Source: Lichenicola sp965198575 (GTDB lineage: Bacteria; Pseudomonadota; Alphaproteobacteria; Acetobacterales; Acetobacteraceae). Taken from it: DNA of 64,000 nucleotides. Shown here in pieces: positions 7,728-29,882 of the stretch (positions are counted from its first letter, which is position 1; each line of letters opens with the position of its first letter). The notes below the pieces were generated by a model that saw only the letters and a list, made by a program, of their open reading frames with translations, had not been told where the DNA came from and made no database searches. The position numbers and the translations under genes were made by a program. The stretch is from positions 2,108,001 through 2,172,000 of the forward strand of contig NZ_OZ240671.1 in the NCBI RefSeq assembly GCF_965198575.1, written 5' to 3'.

Positions 7728-8335
7728 CAGGGGGCTCCTGTCACGGGCATGCCGGGCCCGCCTTGCAGGGCAGGCGGCATGCGCTGCCCCTTGGCATGGA
7801 CAGGTTCGTCGCCCTGACGGAGCAGTGTCTGCGCAGGGAGCTCGAGCACGAAGGCGCGTCCGCTCACGGGCATATAGATCAGACGCCTGGCGACCGTGCC
7901 GCCGACTTCCGCAACGACCCAGGGTAGGCCGACACCCTGCAGGTACCGCTCGACGAAACTGACATTGAGACCGCCGATCCTACCCCGATCACCGCCAAGC
8001 CGGGCCCCGCCGAACAGCTTGATCTCCAGCCGGCCCGAATGCCCGCCTTGCTGCAGGATGTCGTTGATCAGGCGGGGCATGGCAAAATTGCCGTAACGCA
8101 GACTGGCGGCTTCCGTGTCCCACGCACCAGCGTCGCTATGGGGAAGCATGAAGTGATTGACACCGCCAACGCCGGCAACCGGATCCCGGATACAGGCTGA
8201 GACACACGATCCCAGCGCAGTCATGATGATCTCGTTTGCATCGCCGCTGACGTAATGCTCGCCGGGCCCGATCTTGACCGCGATATGACCGGATGTCGGA
8301 TCGCGAAACCGGCCGACAGGCGGTGTGGCGGTCAT
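7727..8335 (-). CDS. cheD: Chemoreceptor glutamine deamidase CheD
   Basis: A 202-residue CheD. The conserved catalytic region TALGSCVSACIRDP supplies Cys44 with Thr39, and His61 follows in GVNHFMLPH. The later segments LEIKLFGGARLGG and the Gly/Asp-rich RGRIGGLN are also family hallmarks. It deamidates receptor glutamines and often interacts with CheC or CheY. I start at the ATG at 8335, which has AAAGGTGA upstream; a GTG at 8362 overlapping the cheR stop would add nine residues. The C-terminal 30 residues (QGDEPVHAKGQRMPPALQ onward) are a proline/glycine-rich extension. Confidence 0.95.
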   Translation of the reverse strand: MTATPPVGRFRDPTSGHIAVKIGPGEHYVSGDANEIIMTALGSCVSACIRDPVAGVGGVNHFMLPHSDAGAWDTEAASLRYGNFAMPRLINDILQQGGHSGRLEIKLFGGARLGGDRGRIGGLNVSFVERYLQGVGLPWVVAEVGGTVARRLIYMPVSGRAFVLELPAQTLLRQGDEPVHAKGQRMPPALQGGPGMPVTGAP

Positions 8336-8358
8336 GCGGTCACCTTTGACACGGCCGC

Positions 8359-9192
8359 TCACCGGACCTTGCGATAGATCGTGCGGCCAAGATGCTCGAA
8401 ACGCTCGGTAACCCGGAACAGGCTTTCCGAATGACCGACAAAGAGGTAGCCACCCAAGACCAGCTGATCGGCAAAACGGTCGAACAGGGAGCGTTGGGTG
8501 TCCTTGTCGAAATAGATCACGACGTTTCGGCAGAAAATGACGTCGAAGCTGCCGGTCATGGGCCAGGGCCCGAGCAGGTTCAGCGGCTTGAACGTGATCA
8601 AGGATCTCAGCTGCGGACCCATTTCAGTTATTGTCGCGTCCCGCTGCCGGGCATGCCGTGCGAGAAACCCCGCCGGGATCGCAGCCGCACGCTCGGCGCT
8701 ATACCGACCTGACGCACCATGCGCGATCATGTCGGTGTCGATGTCGGTCGCGAGGATCCGCGCGTCCCATGTTCCCAGATCCGGCATCGCGTTGCAGAGC
8801 GTCATCGCGATGGAATAGGGCTCCTCGCCGGATGAGCACCCGGCCGACCAGATCCGGAGCCGATTCCGATCGCGCGGAAGCTGCGCCAGGACCTGCTTGC
8901 CCAGGAACTCGAAATGGTGCGGCTCGCGGAAGAAACCGGTCAGGTTCGTGGTGATCGCATTGATCATGCGCACCCGTTCGGCCTGACCACCCTCCGCATC
9001 CAGCATCTCGCGATAGAGCGCAAACGACTCGATGTTGAGCGAGCGCAGCCGACGCCGGAGCCGACCATAAACCAGATCGCGCTTGCTGTGACCGAGCACG
9101 ATCCCAGACTGCTGCCGTACCATGACGACGATCGCGGCGAAATCCGCATCCGTCAGGACGATGTCGCCCGTGAGTGTGTCCGGAGCCAGCAC
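8359..9192 (-). CDS. cheR: Chemotaxis protein methyltransferase CheR
   Basis: A 277-residue CheR. The N-terminal helical domain (1-75) is followed by NAITTNLTGFFREPHHFEFL, the start of the methyltransferase domain. The S-adenosylmethionine site is seen in IWSAGCSSGEEPYSIAM, and VIFCRNVVIYFD is the second conserved motif. It methylates glutamates of the operon's receptors; the four-PAS receptor just upstream ends with a tethering-type pentapeptide. The start is a GTG at 9192. Confidence 0.96.
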   Translation of the reverse strand: MLAPDTLTGDIVLTDADFAAIVVMVRQQSGIVLGHSKRDLVYGRLRRRLRSLNIESFALYREMLDAEGGQAERVRMINAITTNLTGFFREPHHFEFLGKQVLAQLPRDRNRLRIWSAGCSSGEEPYSIAMTLCNAMPDLGTWDARILATDIDTDMIAHGASGRYSAERAAAIPAGFLARHARQRDATITEMGPQLRSLITFKPLNLLGPWPMTGSFDVIFCRNVVIYFDKDTQRSLFDRFADQLVLGGYLFVGHSESLFRVTERFEHLGRTIYRKVR

Positions 9193-9213
9193 GATGTCGA
9201 CCTCTGCCGTCGC

Positions 9214-11817
9214 TCAGAATTCCTTCCAGTCGTCATCTGCGGTGGCGGCCGACACCGTTGCCCGACGTAGCGGACGGCCCGGAGCCGCCCGTGTCACCGC
9301 GGCGGGGACAGGCTTGCGACCAGGCGCCGGTCGTGCGGGCGCCGGCCGCTGTTGGCCCTCGAGAACGAAGCTGGACACCATCTGTGACAGCGTCTCCGTC
9401 TGTTCCTCCATCGATTTAGCGGCCGCAGCTGCTTCCTCCACCAGGGCCGCGTTCTGCTGCGTGATCTTGTCCATCTGCGAGACAGCGACGTTGACCTGCT
9501 CCAGTCCGCCAGCCTGTTCCCTCGATGCCGCAGAAATCTCCGCCATGATGTCGGTCACCCGCTTCACCGAGGTGACGATCTCGTCCATCGTCTGACCCGC
9601 CGACGCGACCAGCTTGGATCCCATGTCGACCTTCTCGACGGAGTCCGAAATCAGTGCCTTGATCTCCTTGGCGGCATTGGCGCTCCGTTGCGCCAGGTTG
9701 CGGACCTCCGCGGCAACCACCGCAAATCCCCTGCCCTGCTCGCCGGCTCGCGCCGCTTCGACCGCTGCATTCAGGGCGAGGATATTGGTCTGGAACGCGA
9801 TCTCGTCGATGACACCGATGATGTCGCTGATCTTCTTGCTGGACTGGGTAATGCCGCCCATCGTCCGCACGACCTCGCTGACCACCATTCCGCCACGAAC
9901 GGCGATCTCGGAGGCCGATGCCGACAGCTTGTTTGCCTGCTGCGCGTTCTCTGCGTTCTGACGCACGGTCCCGGTCAGTTCCTCAAGGCTGGAGGACGTC
10001 TCTTCCAGGCTCGAGGCTTGCTCCTCGGTTCGCTGGGAGAGATCGGTATTGCCCATGGCAATTTCACGGGATGCTGTCATGAGCGTGTTGCAGCCTTCGG
10101 TGATCGAGGCCACGACCGACGACATCGTATCGAGCATGCCGTTGACGCCCTCGCATAGATCGACGATCGCACCCGTCTTGCCGACCAGGGAGATCCGCCG
10201 GCTCAGATCGTTGGCCTGCGCGGCAGTGACGATTTCCTGCGTCTCCTCGACTGCCTTACTGAGTGCATCCGCGGCAATCCGCTGCGCCGTTACATCGGTC
10301 GCGAATTTGACGACCTTGAATGGACGACCATTCAAATCGAGGATGGGATTATAGCTGGCCTGGATCCACACCTCACGGCCGCCTTTGCCGATCCGCTTGT
10401 ACTGCCCGGCGTCGTAATCGCCGCGCCCTAGCTTGTCCCAGAACAGCCGGTAATCAGATCCCTGCCTGTCCACCGGGTCGACGAACATCGAATGATGTTG
10501 GCCTCGGATCTCATCGGCGGTGTAGCCGAGAACGCTCAGGAAGTTCGCGTTGGCCTGCTGTATCCGGCCATCCATCCCGAATTCAATGACTGCCTGAGCC
10601 TTATCGATTGCTGCGATCTGACCCTGATAATTGACAGTTGCAAGCTTTTGCTTCGTGACGTCGGTGGCATATTTCACGACCTTGAACGGACGACCGTTCA
10701 TGTCCATGATGGGATTATAGCTCGCCTGGAGCCAGACTTCGTGTGCGTCCTTGGCAAGCCGCTTGTATTGACCCGCGTCATATTCCCCTCGTCCGAGCTT
10801 GTCCCAGAACAGGCGATATCCGGAGCCCTGGCGCTCGATCGGGTCCACGAACATCGAGTGATGCTGGCCCTTGATCTCCTCGAGTGTGTATCCGAGCGTC
10901 GCGAGGAAGTTCTGATTGGCGTGCAGCACGCGACCGTCGAGGCCGAATTCGATCACGGCCTGTGCCTTCCCGATCGCGGCAAGCTGACCCTGATAATCGG
11001 CATTGGACAGCATCTGTACCGTAATGTCTGCCGCGTACTTGACGACCTTGAACGGTCGGCCATCGATGTCCATGATCGGATTGTAGCTCGCCTGGATCCA
11101 CACCTCCCGGCCGCCTTTGCCGATGCGCTTGTACTGCCCCGCGTCGTACTCGCCGCGACCGAGCTTGTCCCAGAACAGCCGGTACTCGGCGCCCTGGCGC
11201 TCCAGCGGATCCACGAACATGGAGTGATGCTGGCCGCGGATCTCGTCGAGGGTGTATCCCAGCGTGGTCAGGAAATTTGCGTTGGCGTGCAGCACGCGTC
11301 CGTCGAGACCGAACTCGATCACCGCCTGTGCCTTGTTGATCGCTGCCAGCTGGCCCTGGAGGTCGGCATGCGCCATCTTCTGTGCGGTGATCTCGGTCGC
11401 ATACTCGATAATGGCGGTCGGATGCCCCAGGGCATCAAGAACCGGGCTGTAGCTGGCCTGGATCCAGATTTCGCGGCCGCCTTTGGCCAGGCGTTTGTAT
11501 TGGCCGGCCTCGAATTCGCCTTGGCCGAGCTTGTCCCAGAAGGCCCGGTATTCTGGGCTCTGCCGCTCCACCGGGTCGACGAAGATCGAGTGGTGCTGGC
11601 AACGGATCTCCTCGAGCGTGTAGCCGAATGCCTTCAGGAAGTTGGCGTTCGCCGTAACGATCCGTCCGTCGGGACTGAACTCGATGACAGCGTGGCTGCG
11701 GTCGAGTGCGGCTGCGCGGAATTCCAGATCACGGGTGTGATCCTGCAGGCTTTTTGCGGATCCCCGATCGGCACGGGATGTCGAAAACAGGGTCCGGGCA
11801 GCGCGGCTGATGAACAC
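9214..11817 (-). CDS. Soluble methyl-accepting chemotaxis protein with four tandem PAS domains
   Basis: An 867-residue receptor without a transmembrane helix, so it probably senses in the cytoplasm. Four PAS domains follow one another (about residues 35-150, 155-272, 277-394, 399-516), each with a core like AVIEFGLDGRVLHANANFL and FWDKLGRGEYDAGQYKRLAK and each ending in a PAC motif. The unit is 122 residues. The signalling hairpin DEIAFQTNILALNAAVEAAR AG is near residue 690, flanked by methylation helices. The protein ends DDDWKEF, like the C-terminal pentapeptide (NWETF type) that docks CheR/CheB. PAS domains of this style often bind haem or flavin, but the ligand cannot be read here. The start is a GTG at 11817 with GAGGA upstream. 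Confidence 0.92.
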   Translation of the reverse strand: MFISRAARTLFSTSRADRGSAKSLQDHTRDLEFRAAALDRSHAVIEFSPDGRIVTANANFLKAFGYTLEEIRCQHHSIFVDPVERQSPEYRAFWDKLGQGEFEAGQYKRLAKGGREIWIQASYSPVLDALGHPTAIIEYATEITAQKMAHADLQGQLAAINKAQAVIEFGLDGRVLHANANFLTTLGYTLDEIRGQHHSMFVDPLERQGAEYRLFWDKLGRGEYDAGQYKRIGKGGREVWIQASYNPIMDIDGRPFKVVKYAADITVQMLSNADYQGQLAAIGKAQAVIEFGLDGRVLHANQNFLATLGYTLEEIKGQHHSMFVDPIERQGSGYRLFWDKLGRGEYDAGQYKRLAKDAHEVWLQASYNPIMDMNGRPFKVVKYATDVTKQKLATVNYQGQIAAIDKAQAVIEFGMDGRIQQANANFLSVLGYTADEIRGQHHSMFVDPVDRQGSDYRLFWDKLGRGDYDAGQYKRIGKGGREVWIQASYNPILDLNGRPFKVVKFATDVTAQRIAADALSKAVEETQEIVTAAQANDLSRRISLVGKTGAIVDLCEGVNGMLDTMSSVVASITEGCNTLMTASREIAMGNTDLSQRTEEQASSLEETSSSLEELTGTVRQNAENAQQANKLSASASEIAVRGGMVVSEVVRTMGGITQSSKKISDIIGVIDEIAFQTNILALNAAVEAARAGEQGRGFAVVAAEVRNLAQRSANAAKEIKALISDSVEKVDMGSKLVASAGQTMDEIVTSVKRVTDIMAEISAASREQAGGLEQVNVAVSQMDKITQQNAALVEEAAAAAKSMEEQTETLSQMVSSFVLEGQQRPAPARPAPGRKPVPAAVTRAAPGRPLRRATVSAATADDDWKEF
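10268..11731 (-). repeat. Four tandem 366-bp PAS-coding repeats
   Basis: Corresponding landmarks (the segment encoding the tryptophan-rich IQASYNPI stretch) recur every 366 bases, near 10361, 10727, 11093 and 11457. The inner copies are close to identical in protein, while the first copy in the gene is the most diverged. Boundaries are approximate. Confidence 0.8.
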
Positions 11818-11858
11818 GGGGAAAGTCCTCTCGGCAGTGAATCTGGGACAACGGGTGA

Positions 11859-12392
11859 TCAGGTTGAAATCAATGCGCTTCCGAGCGTGACGGCGATGTC
11901 TTCGGGGAGCGCCATAAGTCTGTCGAGGGACACGAGCACGACGAGGCCGCGCTCCAGCGGGATGATGCCGGCCAGCAGGCTCGTCGGGACATCCGTCCCG
12001 ACCTCGGGGATGGGCCGGATATCGTTCGCGGCAACGGTAATGATGTCGGACACCGCATCGACCAGCAGCCCGGCGATGCGCGCTCCGGTCTGGATGATGA
12101 CGACCACGTGCATGGAGGTGGGTTCCGTCAGGGCCATCCCGAAACGTGCGCGGAGATCCAGGATCGGCACGATGACGCCACGCAGGTTCATGACGCCCCT
12201 GATCCAGGGCGGAGCATGCGGGATAGCGGTTGTCTCCGACCAGCCCTTGATCTCCCGCACGGCCATGATGTCGATGGCGTATTCGGCAGCGTCCAGCGTG
12301 CAGGTGATGAACTGGCTGCACGGATCGGTCCCACGCCGCGACCGGCTGCCCTTCGGGACCAGCGACAATGAGGTGGGCGGGGGCATATCCAT
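11859..12392 (-). CDS. cheW: Chemotaxis coupling protein CheW
   Basis: A 177-residue CheW with a 25-residue unstructured N-terminal extension. The core begins CSQFITCTLDAAEYAIDIMA and continues through WIRGVMNLRGVIVPILDLRA RFG, the family hallmark, to a receptor-contact region around residues 95-135. It bridges CheA to the receptors at the signalling array. It lies between cheA and the four-PAS receptor gene, with a 97-base gap to cheA and 41 bases to the receptor. Confidence 0.95.
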   Translation of the reverse strand: MDMPPPTSLSLVPKGSRSRRGTDPCSQFITCTLDAAEYAIDIMAVREIKGWSETTAIPHAPPWIRGVMNLRGVIVPILDLRARFGMALTEPTSMHVVVIIQTGARIAGLLVDAVSDIITVAANDIRPIPEVGTDVPTSLLAGIIPLERGLVVLVSLDRLMALPEDIAVTLGSALIST

Positions 12393-12489
12393 GACGGGTT
12401 CCTGGTGACTGGACTGTACGGTCAGGCGGCGAGGCAGCGAGGGCAGGCGGACGCGGGGCGACGCGGCACTCGAGGTCGGTGCAGTGCGG

Positions 12490-14481
12490 TCATGACGCCA
12501 TCATCGACGGAACGGCAGTTTCAGCGCGCAGTCCGGTTACATCGAGGATCAGGGCGACGCGGCCGTCACCCAGGATGGTGGCGCCGCCGATCCCGGCAAC
12601 GGACCGGTAGTTCTCCTCGAGGCTTTTCACCACGACCTGTTGTTGCCCGAGCAGGTCGTCGACGAGGAGTCCGATCTTTTCACCGGCATCGATCTCGACG
12701 ATGACGACAATCCCCTGGGTCGGGTCGGTTTTCGCGGCGGTGACGTCGAACTGCTGGTGCAGCGGCAGCAGCGGGATGAAGACGCCGCGAATGGCAAGGA
12801 CGTCGCCGCGCCCGACGATCGAGTGGATGTCGGATCTGGAGGGTCGCAGGCTCTCCACGATTGCCGATAATGGCAGGACATACGCCTCGCGACCGACCGA
12901 GACGACGAGACCGTCAAGCACTGCGAGAGTCAGTGGCAGGGACAGGAGGAACCGGGATCCGGTACCGGAGCGGGATTCGATCGCGATGCGGCCGCCAAGG
13001 GCCTGGATGTTGCGACGAACGACGTCCATGCCGACACCACGACCTGAGATGTCGGATACGATCGCGGCCGTCGAGAAGCTGGGAAGAAAGATCAGTTCGT
13101 CGATCTCGCTGTCCGTGGGCGTGGCGTCCGGGGCGACCAGGCCCCGCTCGCGTGCGCGGGCAAGGACCCGGACGCGGTCGATCCCGCGTCCATCGTCGGA
13201 GACTGCGATGAAGATCCGGCCGGCACGCTGTTCGGCACCGAGATGGATGGTGCCGCGCCCCGCCTTGCCCGCGGCGATCCGATGTTCCGGCGTCTCGATC
13301 CCGTGGTCGACGGCGTTGCGAAGCAGATGGGTCAGTGGGTCGGCGAGCTGCTCCACGACCGTCTTGTCGATCTCGGTGTCCTCGCCGGTGATGACAAGCT
13401 GGACGTCCTTGTCGAGCTGGGCCGACAGGTCACGGATCAGGCGCGGCATGCGCGAGAAGACGGACTTCACCGGCTGCGTGCGGATGGCCATGACGGCTTC
13501 CTGCAATTCGCGCAGATGTTGTGACAGTGTGCCGAGTCCGACCATCAGCCCTGGACACAGGTCGGGCGGCAGCGTGCCTCCAAGTTGCAGCAGCATGGCC
13601 TGGTTGATGACGAGTTCGCCGACCAGGTTGACCAGGCGATCGACCTTGACGACATCGACCCGAACCGAATGTGGTGCGGCGGTGGCGGTCTCGGGGCGGC
13701 CCGCATTTCCAGTTTCGGCGGGCGCGGCCCTAGACTCGTGTTGCTCGGCCGGAGCCGCCTCGACCTCCTGGGGGGCGATGACGGGTGCGACCATGGGCTC
13801 GATTTCGAGCATTGAATCGTCGGCCACGAACTCGAACACGTCGATGATCTGCGCACGGGTGAGTTCCGACCCGACATCGATTGTCCAGGCCAGGAAGGAG
13901 TCCTCAGGCTCGAGGCAATCAAGCGCCGGCAGGCTGGACAGGTCGACAGCCACCGTCGTCGGCGCCAGGCGCATGAGTTCGCGGATCAGGAGGAGTGGGT
14001 CGTTGGCGGTTCGGAACAGGTTCGGGTGCGGTCGGAACTTCACCCGCCATCCCGGCGGCTGTCCGGATGCGATGGGGGGACCGGCCGGAGGCGGCGCATC
14101 TCCCCGGCTGACGTCCGCGAATGCTGCGAGCAGGGCGGTTTCCCGGTCAACGGCCACGACCAGTCCGTCGCGCTCGGCGGAAATCAGGTCCGCAAGTGCA
14201 TCCGTGCCTTTGACGAGGAGCGCCAGCCGGGCCGGAGTCAGGGAGAGGGCGCCCTCCCTCACCAGGTCCATCATGGTTTCCATGACATGCGCGAATGCGA
14301 CGATGCGCTTCAGGCCGAAGGAGCCGCCACCGCCTTTGATCGAATGGATGGCACGAAACAGCGCGTGAATGGTCTCGTCGTTGCGGCGGCCATCCGCGAG
14401 GTCGCCGAGATGCAGATAAGCGCTCTCGAGGAGCTCGGCGCTTTCCTCGAAATAGACGACGCGAAGGTGGTCGAACGTCAT
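12490..14481 (-). CDS. cheA: Chemotaxis sensor histidine kinase CheA
   Basis: A 663-residue CheA. The P1 phosphotransfer domain carries His46 in LFRAIHSIKGGGGSFG. A less conserved region (about 105-260, including an Ala/Pro/Glu-rich linker) stands where P2 usually lies. P3 dimerisation (about 270-335) contains VDRLVNLVGELVINQAML. The P4 kinase domain has the N box LLRNAVDHGIE, the G1 box DDGRGID and the G2 box GRGVGMDVV. P5, a CheW-like domain, fills the C-terminus from about residue 525. It phosphorylates CheY and CheB in response to receptor state. It starts 6 bases after the cheY stop. Confidence 0.97.
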   Translation of the reverse strand: MTFDHLRVVYFEESAELLESAYLHLGDLADGRRNDETIHALFRAIHSIKGGGGSFGLKRIVAFAHVMETMMDLVREGALSLTPARLALLVKGTDALADLISAERDGLVVAVDRETALLAAFADVSRGDAPPPAGPPIASGQPPGWRVKFRPHPNLFRTANDPLLLIRELMRLAPTTVAVDLSSLPALDCLEPEDSFLAWTIDVGSELTRAQIIDVFEFVADDSMLEIEPMVAPVIAPQEVEAAPAEQHESRAAPAETGNAGRPETATAAPHSVRVDVVKVDRLVNLVGELVINQAMLLQLGGTLPPDLCPGLMVGLGTLSQHLRELQEAVMAIRTQPVKSVFSRMPRLIRDLSAQLDKDVQLVITGEDTEIDKTVVEQLADPLTHLLRNAVDHGIETPEHRIAAGKAGRGTIHLGAEQRAGRIFIAVSDDGRGIDRVRVLARARERGLVAPDATPTDSEIDELIFLPSFSTAAIVSDISGRGVGMDVVRRNIQALGGRIAIESRSGTGSRFLLSLPLTLAVLDGLVVSVGREAYVLPLSAIVESLRPSRSDIHSIVGRGDVLAIRGVFIPLLPLHQQFDVTAAKTDPTQGIVVIVEIDAGEKIGLLVDDLLGQQQVVVKSLEENYRSVAGIGGATILGDGRVALILDVTGLRAETAVPSMMAS

Positions 14482-14487
14482 CCCGAC

Positions 14488-14853
14488 TCAACCGGTTACG
14501 CGCTTGACGACGTCGATCAGCTTCTGCGGGTCGAAGGGCTTGACCAGCCAGCCGGTCGCTCCAGCGGCCTTGCCTGCAAGCTTCTTCCGGTCGTCGGACT
14601 CGGTTGTCAGCATCAGGATCGGCACGGTGCGCCATTTCGGGTCGGCCCGGAGGGCGCGGATGAGAGCGACGCCGTCCATGTTCGGCATGTTGAGATCGGT
14701 GATGATCACGTCGGTCGGTGTGATCTTCAGCGCTTCCAAAGCCTTGAATCCATCAGCGGCTTCGCTGACATCGAAGCCGGCTCGACGCAGCGTGAAGGCA
14801 ACCATTTCACGAATGGTGCGCGAGTCGTCGACCGTCATGACCCGTTTATGCAT
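14488..14853 (-). CDS. cheY: Chemotaxis response regulator CheY
   Basis: A 121-residue stand-alone receiver domain. Asp9/Asp10 (MTVDDSRTIR), phospho-acceptor Asp53 (ITDLNMPNMDG), the threonine of LMLTTES and the lysine of LVKPFDP form the complete acidic pocket. The segment AGATGWLVKPFDP near the C-terminus is typical of CheY proteins that work with the VirA/Frz-like or flagellar switch. The ATG at 14853 starts one base after the stop of the STAS gene, so the two are probably coupled. Confidence 0.95.
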   Translation of the reverse strand: MHKRVMTVDDSRTIREMVAFTLRRAGFDVSEAADGFKALEALKITPTDVIITDLNMPNMDGVALIRALRADPKWRTVPILMLTTESDDRKKLAGKAAGATGWLVKPFDPQKLIDVVKRVTG

Positions 14854-14854
14854 C

Positions 14855-15190
14855 TCAATCGACCAGCGGAATTGCGGCTGAAAGACCAAGATCGGCAATC
14901 GCGGATGACAGGGCAGGGGATGGATACCGCAGGGAGAATATCGCACCGCGATCATGCGCAGTGGCGACGGACGCGGCAATGATCTGGAGGCACACGGTCG
15001 AGGCCCGTTCCACCTGGCTGCCGTCGAGACATATCGCACCCGCCAACAGGCGGCTCCGCAACGCGTGGCAGAGTGCGTCCGCCTCGCCGAGATCGAGGCA
15101 CGGAGCGAGTTGCAGGAGCGCCTGACCGGTCTCCTGTTCGGCCAGTCCGTCGTCGATGACCAGTTCAGCTGCGCTGCCGGTACTATCCAT
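14855..15190 (-). CDS. STAS-domain protein in the chemotaxis operon
   Basis: A 111-residue protein with a STAS-type core: LLAGAICLDGSQVERASTVC then LQIIAASVATAHDRGAIFSL and a closing SPALSSAIADLGLSAAIPLV. The segment LDGSQVERAST sits where anti-sigma-factor antagonists carry the phosphorylatable serine. In similar operons a small STAS protein upstream of cheY is common, but its role is not well defined. An ATG 18 bases further upstream (15208, MKWDQIM) is an alternative start. It lies between the 358-residue receptor gene and cheY. Confidence 0.75.
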   Translation of the reverse strand: MDSTGSAAELVIDDGLAEQETGQALLQLAPCLDLGEADALCHALRSRLLAGAICLDGSQVERASTVCLQIIAASVATAHDRGAIFSLRYPSPALSSAIADLGLSAAIPLVD

Positions 15191-15309
15191 GATCTGATCC
15201 CATTTCATTCCGGCCAGCAGTCCGAACGTAAGTCGAAACCATTGATGATGAGTTAAGGCGGCGAAGGCTCGATCGCTTGAAACTGAAGTCCGGGCGACGG
15301 GTGTCCCGA

Positions 15310-16386
15310 CTAGAACAGCTCGACATCGCCAACGAAGGAGGTCCGGGCCGGCTCCGGCACGGGCGTGCCCAGAAGACGGCCGAGAAACCTCTCCTGGACC
15401 AGGCTCAAGGTCTGGCGTTCCAGGATGCGTTCGAGCAGCGCCCGGTCGATTTGCGATCTGGGTAGTTGCGGAAGCGAGCGTTCGGTTTCCGACTGGAGGG
15501 TCGCCGTTGCCCCGGCGAGCACCTCTATCGCTTCCATGACGTGGTTCAGGTGTTGTGTCGCACGATCCTGGAACTGGGCGCCCATGACGATCTGGGCGAT
15601 CGTTTCGGCGATGCCGGATGAAGCCCGGATCGTCTCGTCGACGACGGCGGCGAGATTGCGGTTCTGCACCACCATGCCGCTCAGCACGGCGTCGAGTTGC
15701 TGCTGTGTCTGGCGATAACGGGACGTATCGACGGCAGCGATTTCCTCGAGCTGCGCATGGGCGTGGCGCACGCCCTTCACCACGTCTCCCACACGGGAGC
15801 GCACGAGATGCGACGTGGCGTCGGTTTTTTCCGACAGATCCTTGAGCTCGTTGGCGATGACCTTGAACGTGCCGCCTGAGGCATCGGCCCGGTTGGCTTC
15901 GATCCTGGCATTCAGTGCAACGAAACGGGTCTGCCTGCTGATCGCCTCGATCTGGCCGACGCACTGCTCGGTCGCCACGACGTCGGAAATCACCTGGTCG
16001 AGTGCCGTCACCATGCGGCCGGCCTGCTGGGAGACGGCAAGCAGGGCGTCGATGCCTTCGCGCAGCGCGACATCCACGATCCTGGTGGCGTCGGACATCG
16101 GCATCGGGACGCCGCCGACATCAATGGCTGCTGCAATGGCGGCGACCCGCTGCACGCGTTCGGTCTGCTCGTCGGCGGAGCTGGCCAGGTTCTGGAAACG
16201 GCCCGAAAGGTCGAGCGTGCTCTGCTCGATGAGGGCAGACGACTCCCCCAGCTGCTCGATCGACGCACCCAGGCCGCGACGCTGGATTTCGCCCAGGCCG
16301 AGCCACCTGCCGAGCAGGGCGACGAGATCGGGAGCTCGCTGGCCAGGGAGCTCCAAGGCGCCATCATGATGGGCACGCGACGACAT
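15310..16386 (-). CDS. Soluble methyl-accepting chemotaxis-type protein
   Basis: A 358-residue protein without transmembrane segments or a known sensory domain. The central region has the receptor signalling hairpin in degenerate form: IEAISRQTRFVALNARIEAN RA then GGTFKVIANELKDLSEKT. The flanking regions are long amphipathic helices (for example the stretch around SDATRIVDVALREGIDALL). The N-terminal 60 residues are helical and unassigned. It resembles the small MCP-like proteins encoded at the head of che operons in several proteobacteria. It is the first gene of the operon; about 100 bases separate it from the STAS gene. Confidence 0.85.
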   Translation of the reverse strand: MSSRAHHDGALELPGQRAPDLVALLGRWLGLGEIQRRGLGASIEQLGESSALIEQSTLDLSGRFQNLASSADEQTERVQRVAAIAAAIDVGGVPMPMSDATRIVDVALREGIDALLAVSQQAGRMVTALDQVISDVVATEQCVGQIEAISRQTRFVALNARIEANRADASGGTFKVIANELKDLSEKTDATSHLVRSRVGDVVKGVRHAHAQLEEIAAVDTSRYRQTQQQLDAVLSGMVVQNRNLAAVVDETIRASSGIAETIAQIVMGAQFQDRATQHLNHVMEAIEVLAGATATLQSETERSLPQLPRSQIDRALLERILERQTLSLVQERFLGRLLGTPVPEPARTSFVGDVELF

Positions 16387-16492
16387 GGGATATGCATTCT
16401 CCGCGGTCCGGTCAGGTAATCTGGCTCAATTCCCCGAATGAATGGTTAAGGGGCGCCGTCGGCACGGGAGAGATGCAGGCCGACCGGGCGGC

Positions 16493-29683
<13,191 letters not shown>

Positions 29684-29773
29684 GGCCAGGTCTTCCTTGT
29701 GTCGCCCATGAAGCCGGGCCGTCGTGCAGATGGACCTCGCTGCGGGCCCGGGCGATCGATTACGTGTCGGTTA

Positions 29774-29783
29774 CGTAACATTC
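29774..29783 (-). promoter_or_regulatory. GAATGTTACG motif upstream of the giant exoprotein gene
   Basis: Same ten-mer as at 5519-5528. It overlaps the palindrome GTTACGTAAC at 29770-29779 and faces GAATGTTAC at 29845-29853 on the other strand, 61 bases away, within the 199-base divergent promoter region shared with the sulfotransferase gene. Function inferred from position only. Confidence 0.3.
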
Positions 29784-29882
29784 AGGCAACCGGATAACAC
29801 CGCGGCGCTGCCGGGAGCAACAGCATATTGACGGCGTACTAACGGAATGTTACCACCTGCCGGTGCAGCGTAGTTGTGTCAG

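Noticed and set aside
10492..12408. A 638-codon plus-strand frame opposite the PAS receptor and cheW
   Set aside because: Shadow of the PAS repeats; the internal periodicity is inherited from the sense gene.
16463..16489. Possible hairpin GTCGGC ... GCCGAC after the exoprotein gene
   Set aside because: Six base pairs with a 15-base loop and no T run; too weak to call a terminator.
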